From contig CAJBVU010000207.1 in the NCBI GenBank assembly GCA_903959115.1, positions 1 to 10,124 of the forward strand: DNA of 10,124 bases, in the 5' to 3' direction. The translations under genes and the position numbers were made by a program. The notes under the pieces are model-generated. The model ran no database searches. It saw nothing but the letters and a program-made list of their open reading frames with translations, and was not told the DNA's origin. Position 1 is the first letter of the stretch. Each line of letters opens with the position of its first letter. Below are positions 6,021 to 10,124 of this stretch, in pieces. The stretch is from an uncultured Bacteroidota bacterium (GTDB taxonomy: Bacteria > Bacteroidota > Bacteroidia > NS11-12g > UBA955).

Positions 6021-8120
6021 CTATGAAATTTTACTCCACACCGTTCGATGCGGTATTTTCTTGAGCTCGTTTCGGATGGGTTCACTTTCAGGTTGAGCCA
6101 ATAATTCGTCAGCCCCTAGCCATTCTTGGGCTTCTACTCGGCTTGCAATTAAGATGGATTCATCATGACGGATATCGGCGAGTTTTAATTCTAGTACCCC
6201 ACTTTGCTTGGTTCCATCGAGTTCTCCAGGTCCACGCAATTCTAAATCCACTTTCGCGATCTCAAAACCGTCGTTGGTCCTTACCATGGTAGATATACGT
6301 TTATATCCGTTTTCGCTGAGTCCGGGTTTGGTAATCAGCACGCAATAGCTTTGTTCATTTCCACGGCCTACTCGACCTCTGAGCTGATGCAGCTGGGCCA
6401 AGCCAAATCGTTCCGCGTTTTCAATCACCATTACAGATGCGTTGGGTACATTCACACCCACTTCAATCACAGTTGTTGCAATCAAAATGTCGGTTTGATG
6501 ATTTTTAAATAGGTTCATCGCCGATTCTTTTTCTTTTGCTTTGAGTTTTCCGTGAACGATGCTGTATTTGAATTGAGGCGGGGGGAGGTATTCGTTTACC
6601 ATATCAAATCCACTCATCAAACTGTTTAAATCCAATTTGTCGCTGTCTTCGATTAGCGGAAAAACATAATATACTTGTCTGCCTTTGGCGATTTCAGTGC
6701 GTAAAAATTCCATAATTGCAGGTCGCATCGATTCTTGTCGGTGTACCGTGATAATCGGTTTTCTACCCACCGGCATTTCATCAATCACGCTCACGTCGAG
6801 GTCGCCATAAACCGTCATCGCCAAAGTTCTCGGAATCGGGGTGGCTGTCATGACCAAAATATGCGGTAGCACTTGTCCTTTCTTCCAGAGTTTCGCACGT
6901 TGTGCTACACCAAAACGATGTTGTTCGTCGATGATAACCATGCCGAGTTGTTTGTAGTTTACATCCTGCTCGATGAGGGCGTGGGTGCCAACAAGGATAT
7001 GGATTTTGCCTTCTTGGAGATCGGAAATTAGGGCTTCGCGTTTTTTCTTGGTCGTTGAGCCGGTAAGTATTTCGATGCGAAGTCCCAGTTTTTCAACCCA
7101 TTCATGGAGTGAAAAGTAATGCTGGGTGGCCAAGATCTCTGTGGGTGCCATCATACATGCTTGATAGCCATTGTCGATTGCGAGCAACATCGTAAGCATT
7201 GCTACCATCGTTTTTCCCGAGCCCACATCGCCTTGTAGCAATCGATTCGACTGTAAACCCGTTTTTAGGTCGTTTCTAATTTCTTTGAGCACTCTTTTTT
7301 GGGCGCCGGTAAGTTCAAAGGGTAGGTGGTTGTTATAAAACTCGTTGAAATACTGTCCAACTGAATCAAAAATCAAACCTTTATAAGTCCGATTCCTGAA
7401 TCCTTTGAGCATTAGATGTCGCAGTTGTAGATAGAAGAGTTCTTCAAATTTGAGTCGACGTTTTGCTTCTTCCAGTCTCGCCAAATTTTGCGGAAAGTGA
7501 AGTTCTTTGATGGCTTCTTTCCTGCCTATAAACTTATATTTATGAAGAATGGATTGTGGGAGGTTTTCGGGGATATCGTAACCGGGGTTGTTGACGGCAT
7601 TTTGGGCGGCGGTGACCAGGAATTTGTTCTCGAGTTTTTTTCTTCTCAGGCCTTCGGTGAGGGGGTAAATGGGGACGAGGTTGAGTGCTTGGCTGGGGTT
7701 TTGGGTGTTTACGACATCGAGTTCGGGGTGGGCGATGGAGATTTTGCCTTTGAAGTTATTGATTTTTCCATAGACTCGATAGGTTTCGCCGGGTTTTAGG
7801 AATCGTTCGATGTAGTTGATGCCTTTAAACCAGACGAGTTCCAATTCAGCGGTGCCATCGGAAAGGATAGCTATGAAGCGCCGGCCTTGGCCGGCGCCCG
7901 TGATTCCAATCGGACGAATTCGTCCTTGCAGCTGAACCCAAATGTCATCTCCCCTCAGAGACGTTATAGTATAGGTTTGGGAGCGGTCTTCGTGGCGGAA
8001 CGGGTAATGACTTAATAAATCGCCGAGGGTAAAGATGCCGAGCTCTTTCTTTAAGGCTTCGGCCCGTTGCGGACCAACACCTTTTAAATACTCAATTCCC
8101 GTATCTAACCAATGGGGCAT
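6021..8120 (-). CDS. recG: ATP-dependent DNA helicase RecG
   Basis: RecG is a monomeric superfamily 2 helicase that remodels stalled replication forks and migrates branched DNA. The 699-residue product has all expected parts: a helix-hairpin-helix-like GVGPQRAEAL (14-23), the OB-fold wedge domain at about 60-140, Walker A GDVGSGKT (297-304), motif II DEQH (398-401), motif III TATPIPRTLA (425-434), motif VI QLRGRVGRG (579-587), and the C-terminal GFEIAKVDLELRGPGELDGT (618-637) needed for coupling ATP use to translocation. The open frame extends 56 codons further upstream, but that part runs antisense through fabG. The ATG at 8118-8120 gives the family's usual start and length (MPHWLDTGIEYLKGVGP). 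It is probably first in an operon with mlaE and mlaF. A GC-only inverted repeat lies in the wedge-domain coding region. Confidence 0.97.
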   Translation of the reverse strand: MPHWLDTGIEYLKGVGPQRAEALKKELGIFTLGDLLSHYPFRHEDRSQTYTITSLRGDDIWVQLQGRIRPIGITGAGQGRRFIAILSDGTAELELVWFKGINYIERFLKPGETYRVYGKINNFKGKISIAHPELDVVNTQNPSQALNLVPIYPLTEGLRRKKLENKFLVTAAQNAVNNPGYDIPENLPQSILHKYKFIGRKEAIKELHFPQNLARLEEAKRRLKFEELFYLQLRHLMLKGFRNRTYKGLIFDSVGQYFNEFYNNHLPFELTGAQKRVLKEIRNDLKTGLQSNRLLQGDVGSGKTMVAMLTMLLAIDNGYQACMMAPTEILATQHYFSLHEWVEKLGLRIEILTGSTTKKKREALISDLQEGKIHILVGTHALIEQDVNYKQLGMVIIDEQHRFGVAQRAKLWKKGQVLPHILVMTATPIPRTLAMTVYGDLDVSVIDEMPVGRKPIITVHRQESMRPAIMEFLRTEIAKGRQVYYVFPLIEDSDKLDLNSLMSGFDMVNEYLPPPQFKYSIVHGKLKAKEKESAMNLFKNHQTDILIATTVIEVGVNVPNASVMVIENAERFGLAQLHQLRGRVGRGNEQSYCVLITKPGLSENGYKRISTMVRTNDGFEIAKVDLELRGPGELDGTKQSGVLELKLADIRHDESILIASRVEAQEWLGADELLAQPESEPIRNELKKIPHRTVWSKIS
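7878..7897. repeat. GC-only perfect inverted repeat inside recG
   Basis: The arms GCGCCGGCC (7878-7886) and GGCCGGCGC (7889-7897) are perfect reverse complements separated by TT. All 18 arm bases are G or C, in a gene of otherwise moderate composition. It encodes recG residues Gly-Ala-Gly-Gln-Gly-Arg-Arg in a wedge-domain loop (about 75-81). The symmetry is directly seen; whether it is a repeated element, a protein-binding site or a coincidence cannot be judged from one copy. Confidence 0.75.
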
Positions 8121-8123
8121 TTC

Positions 8124-8144
8124 GCGAAGATAAGTTATCTTCGC
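8124..8144. promoter_or_regulatory. Symmetric divergent promoter/operator between recG and fabG
   Basis: A perfect inverted repeat, GCGAAGATAA (8124-8133) and TTATCTTCGC (8135-8144) around a single G at 8134, fills the 27-base gap between the divergent ATGs. Each ATG starts 14 bases from the centre. On both strands the arm contains TATCTTCG, one mismatch from the Bacteroidota -7 consensus TAnnTTTG, ending 4 bases before the ATG. Hence each arm may be a -7 element and both transcripts may be nearly leaderless. No TTG was seen at a suitable -33 distance for fabG; for recG there is one at 8156-8154, about 21 bases upstream. The repeat could also, or instead, be an operator for a dimeric regulator shared by the two genes. 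The symmetry is certain; the function is inferred. Confidence 0.6.
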
Positions 8145-8147
8145 AGC

Positions 8148-8891
8148 ATGCTTCAAGGAAAAACAGCTCTGATTACAGGTGCCTCCCGTGGAATTGGCAA
8201 AGGCATCGCCGAAATTTTCGCTAAAAACGGTTGCAATATTGCATTTACCTATGCGTCTTCCGTAGAGAAAGCGATGGCTTTTGAACAAGAATTAACAAGC
8301 CTTTACGGTGTGAAAGTTAAAGGATATCAGTCGGATGCGGCCAATTTTAATCAAAGTATGGCATTGGCAGAAACCGTGATAGCGGATTTTGGAAAGATCG
8401 ATTGTTTGATTAATAATGCGGGAATTACGCGTGATACATTGATGTTGAGAATGACAGAAGAGCAGTGGGACGATGTTATAAATACCAATTTGAAGTCGGC
8501 CTTTAACCTGACAAAAGCATTTTTGAAGCATTTTTTGGGAAATCGTGCGGGCAGTATCATAAATATGACTTCGGTCGTTGGGGTGATGGGCAATGCGGGT
8601 CAGGCCAATTATGCAGCATCAAAAGCGGGAATGATTGGTTTTACCAAGAGTATCGCCAAGGAATTGGGAAGTAGAAACGTGCGTTGCAATGCAGTGGCTC
8701 CAGGGTTTATCGAAACGGAAATGACGCATGCGTTGGATGAAAATGTCCGCAAGCAGTGGGCAGAATCTATTCCATTGAAGCGCGGTGGATCGCCAGAAGA
8801 TGTTGCCAATGTTTGCTTGTTCTTGGCCAGTGATATGAGTGGATACGTAACCGGGCAGACACTTTCTGTTTGTGGCGGTATGTTGATGTAA
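8148..8891 (+). CDS. fabG: 3-oxoacyl-[acyl-carrier-protein] reductase FabG
   Basis: This 247-residue short-chain dehydrogenase/reductase should reduce 3-oxoacyl-ACP to 3-hydroxyacyl-ACP with NADPH in the elongation cycle of type II fatty acid synthesis, in the cytoplasm. The nucleotide-binding motif TGASRGIG is at 10-17, NNAG at 89-92, and the catalytic tetrad is Asn114, Ser142, Tyr155 and Lys159 (YAASK). PGFIET (185-190) and the C-terminal GQTLSVCGGMLM match the FabG pattern, where VNGGMYM is usual. The upstream in-frame ATG at 8112 was rejected: it overlaps recG, whereas ATG 8148 starts the fold correctly (MLQGKTALITG). Length is normal. SDR enzymes can have other substrates, but the close FabG-like motifs favour FabG. 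It is first in a plus-strand cluster with tatC and rpiB; tatC follows after 22 bases. Confidence 0.93.
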   Translation: MLQGKTALITGASRGIGKGIAEIFAKNGCNIAFTYASSVEKAMAFEQELTSLYGVKVKGYQSDAANFNQSMALAETVIADFGKIDCLINNAGITRDTLMLRMTEEQWDDVINTNLKSAFNLTKAFLKHFLGNRAGSIINMTSVVGVMGNAGQANYAASKAGMIGFTKSIAKELGSRNVRCNAVAPGFIETEMTHALDENVRKQWAESIPLKRGGSPEDVANVCLFLASDMSGYVTGQTLSVCGGMLM

Positions 8892-8913
8892 TTAGAAAAT
8901 AGATTCAGATTTC

Positions 8914-9750
8914 ATGCCTTTAGATCAGCCAGAAGAAGTTTACCCGTATGAGAAAAATATGGGCTTTTTTGACCATATCGATGAGTTGCGCAAGCGCTTG
9001 TTTCGTGTGGCCGTTGTTGTGCTGATTGGTACCGTACTCGGATTTATTTATGTAGAGGAACTCTTTGAAATTATCGTACTGAGTCCATTTAGTCCTGATT
9101 TTTTTGGATATCGCTTTTTTTGCAAAGCAGGTCATTTTTTGATGAATTCCGATGCCCTTTGTTGGACGCCTCCGCCGCTGGTAATGCAAAGTCAACAGAT
9201 TCAAGGTCAGTTTGTTAGTGCCTTTAAAATATCGTTTGTAGTTGGATTTGTGGTCGCTTTTCCTTATATTATCTATCAAGTTTGGAGCTTTATTCGCCCG
9301 GCGTTAAGTCAGAAAGAGATTCAGAAAACCCGACGTAGTTTGGGTGTGGTGTCGTTGTTATTTTTTACGGGATTGTTTTTCGCCTATTTCTTTTTGGTGC
9401 CATTGGCTTCCAACTTTTTGTTGGGTTATTCATTGAGTCCCAAAATCGAAAATATCATTACGATATCTAGCGTTACCGGTTTTGTTACTTTTATGAGTTT
9501 GGCAACGGGGTTGGTGTTTGAGTTGCCTGTGTTGATTTATATCTTGGCCCGTTTGGGTATCGTGAGTTCTGCTTTTTTGAAAAAGAATTGGCGCTATGCA
9601 GTTGTGGTCATCTTTTTAATTGCCGGGGTTGCAACGCCATCGCCAGATATGTTTAGTCAGTTGTTGCTTGGAACACCTTTGTTGGGGTTGTATTTTATTG
9701 GAATCCAAGTGGCCAAACGAGTTGAAAAAAATCGAGAAAATGAACAATAA
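8914..9750 (+). CDS. tatC: Twin-arginine translocase subunit TatC
   Basis: TatC is the membrane receptor for twin-arginine signal peptides and exports folded proteins. The 278-residue product has the family's six expected hydrophobic segments (about 30-47, 105-124, 143-165, 187-210, 228-240, 249-266). Conserved marks are HIDELRKRLF (21-30, Glu24 in the signal-peptide site), SAFKISFVVGFVVAFPYIIY followed by QVWSFIRPAL (102-131), FELP (202-205) and TPSPDMFSQ (241-249). The first periplasmic loop is long (about 57-100) and carries Cys70 and Cys83. The start ATG is 22 bases after fabG. No tatA gene is in the window, so the pore-forming partner must be elsewhere. The last 11 bases overlap rpiB in another frame, pointing to co-translation. 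Confidence 0.96.
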   Translation: MPLDQPEEVYPYEKNMGFFDHIDELRKRLFRVAVVVLIGTVLGFIYVEELFEIIVLSPFSPDFFGYRFFCKAGHFLMNSDALCWTPPPLVMQSQQIQGQFVSAFKISFVVGFVVAFPYIIYQVWSFIRPALSQKEIQKTRRSLGVVSLLFFTGLFFAYFFLVPLASNFLLGYSLSPKIENIITISSVTGFVTFMSLATGLVFELPVLIYILARLGIVSSAFLKKNWRYAVVVIFLIAGVATPSPDMFSQLLLGTPLLGLYFIGIQVAKRVEKNRENEQ

Positions 9751-10124
9751 AACCATTGCTTTGGGGTCGGATCATGCTGGATTCGAATTGAAAAATGAAT
9801 TGATCGAATACCTGTTTGAAAAGGGGTATGGATTGGCCGACATGGGTCCGGATTCTGCGGACAGTGTTGATTATCCCGATTATGCGCACAAGGTGGCAAC
9901 GGCGGTTACTGATGGTAGCGCTTGCTGCGGTATTTTGATATGTGGTAGCGGTAACGGCGTTTGTATTACGGCCAATAAGCACAAGGGTGTGAGGGCTGCG
10001 CTTTGTTGGGAGCCTGAAATCAGCAGTTTGGCGAAGCAGCATAACAATGCCAATGTGATTTGTTTGCCAGCCCGTTTTATTAGTCAGGAAAAGGCATTTG
10101 CGATTGTAGATGCGTATTTGAATA
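9740..10124 (+). CDS. rpiB: Ribose-5-phosphate isomerase B, 3' end beyond window
   Basis: RpiB interconverts ribose 5-phosphate and ribulose 5-phosphate in the non-oxidative pentose phosphate pathway. The 128 visible residues start MNNKTIALGSDHAGFELKNE. They carry the family's Asp11-His12 pair, DYPDYAHKVA (44-53), the catalytic-cysteine block GILICGSGNGV with Cys68 (64-74), ANKHKGVRAAL (78-88), and QHNNANV with His101 (100-106), which aligns with the E. coli His99 catalytic position. Arg112 in LPARF is a likely phosphate ligand. The family is normally about 145-150 residues, so only some 20 residues are missing. The ATG lies inside the end of tatC (11-base overlap). RpiB-like sugar isomerases of the LacAB type exist, but the pattern favours RpiB. 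Confidence 0.94.
   Translation, partial: MNNKTIALGSDHAGFELKNELIEYLFEKGYGLADMGPDSADSVDYPDYAHKVATAVTDGSACCGILICGSGNGVCITANKHKGVRAALCWEPEISSLAKQHNNANVICLPARFISQEKAFAIVDAYLN

Noticed and set aside
6015..6031. AT-rich inverted repeat AAATTTC-TAT-GAAATTT over the recG stop codon
   Set aside because: A 7-base, almost all-AT stem with a 3-base loop would be unstable; it is easily expected by chance and lacks terminator features.
7488..7799. Plus-strand 103-codon open frame antisense to recG
   Set aside because: Its Gly/Val/Phe-rich translation looks like a shadow of recG codon bias, and recG is intact on the other strand.
8121..8288. 56-codon N-terminal extension of the recG reading frame
   Set aside because: It is antisense to the conserved start of fabG, crosses the symmetric intergenic repeat, and RecG already has its normal start and length from ATG 8120.
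9695..10042. Minus-strand 115-codon open frame opposite tatC/rpiB
   Set aside because: It is antisense to the conserved RpiB motifs and has low-complexity composition without any recognisable fold.

Overview
The window looks like a chromosomal housekeeping segment from a member of the Bacteroidota. The evidence is a parA-parB pair followed directly by a DUF5683 gene, an MlaE/MlaF pair of the type common in this phylum, a TatC with a long cysteine-containing first loop, very tight gene packing with no clear Shine-Dalgarno sequences, and promoter-like boxes resembling the Bacteroidota -7 element (TAnnTTTG). I cannot place the order or genus. Base composition is moderately AT-leaning and looks even across the genes, with no insertion sequence, integrase, tRNA, rRNA or CRISPR array. 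No stretch over 300 bases lacks a gene.

Region 1 (1-2598, all minus strand) is read from right to left: parA, parB, a DUF5683 membrane protein gene, and a TPR protein cut off by the window edge. parA/parB overlap by 4 bases and parB/DUF5683 by 1 base, which suggests one translationally coupled operon for chromosome partitioning plus envelope or uncharacterised partners. No parS palindrome was seen.

Region 2 (2599-4415) is a divergent intergenic region followed by a plus-strand gene for an oligopeptide-type (SBP_bac_5) substrate-binding lipoprotein with no transport partners beside it.

Region 3 (4469-8120, minus strand) is recG, then mlaE, then mlaF. These are a replication-fork/recombination helicase and the permease and ATPase of a phospholipid-type ABC transporter. 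The MCE (MlaD-like) subunit that normally completes this transporter is not in the window.

Region 4 (8148-10124, plus strand) is fabG, tatC and rpiB (cut off at the right edge), closely packed as an operon: fatty acid synthesis, twin-arginine protein export and pentose phosphate isomerisation.

The most notable non-coding signal is the 27-base gap between the divergent recG and fabG start codons. It holds a perfect 10-base inverted repeat around a single central base. Each start codon lies exactly 14 bases from that centre, and each arm carries an outward-facing near-match to the -7 box only 4 bases before the ATG. This looks like a symmetric, possibly leaderless, divergent promoter/operator. 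A second striking signal is an all-GC inverted repeat (9-base arms, 2-base spacer) inside recG. Otherwise the genes are conserved housekeeping genes, and I see no evidence of a new defence or mobile system.
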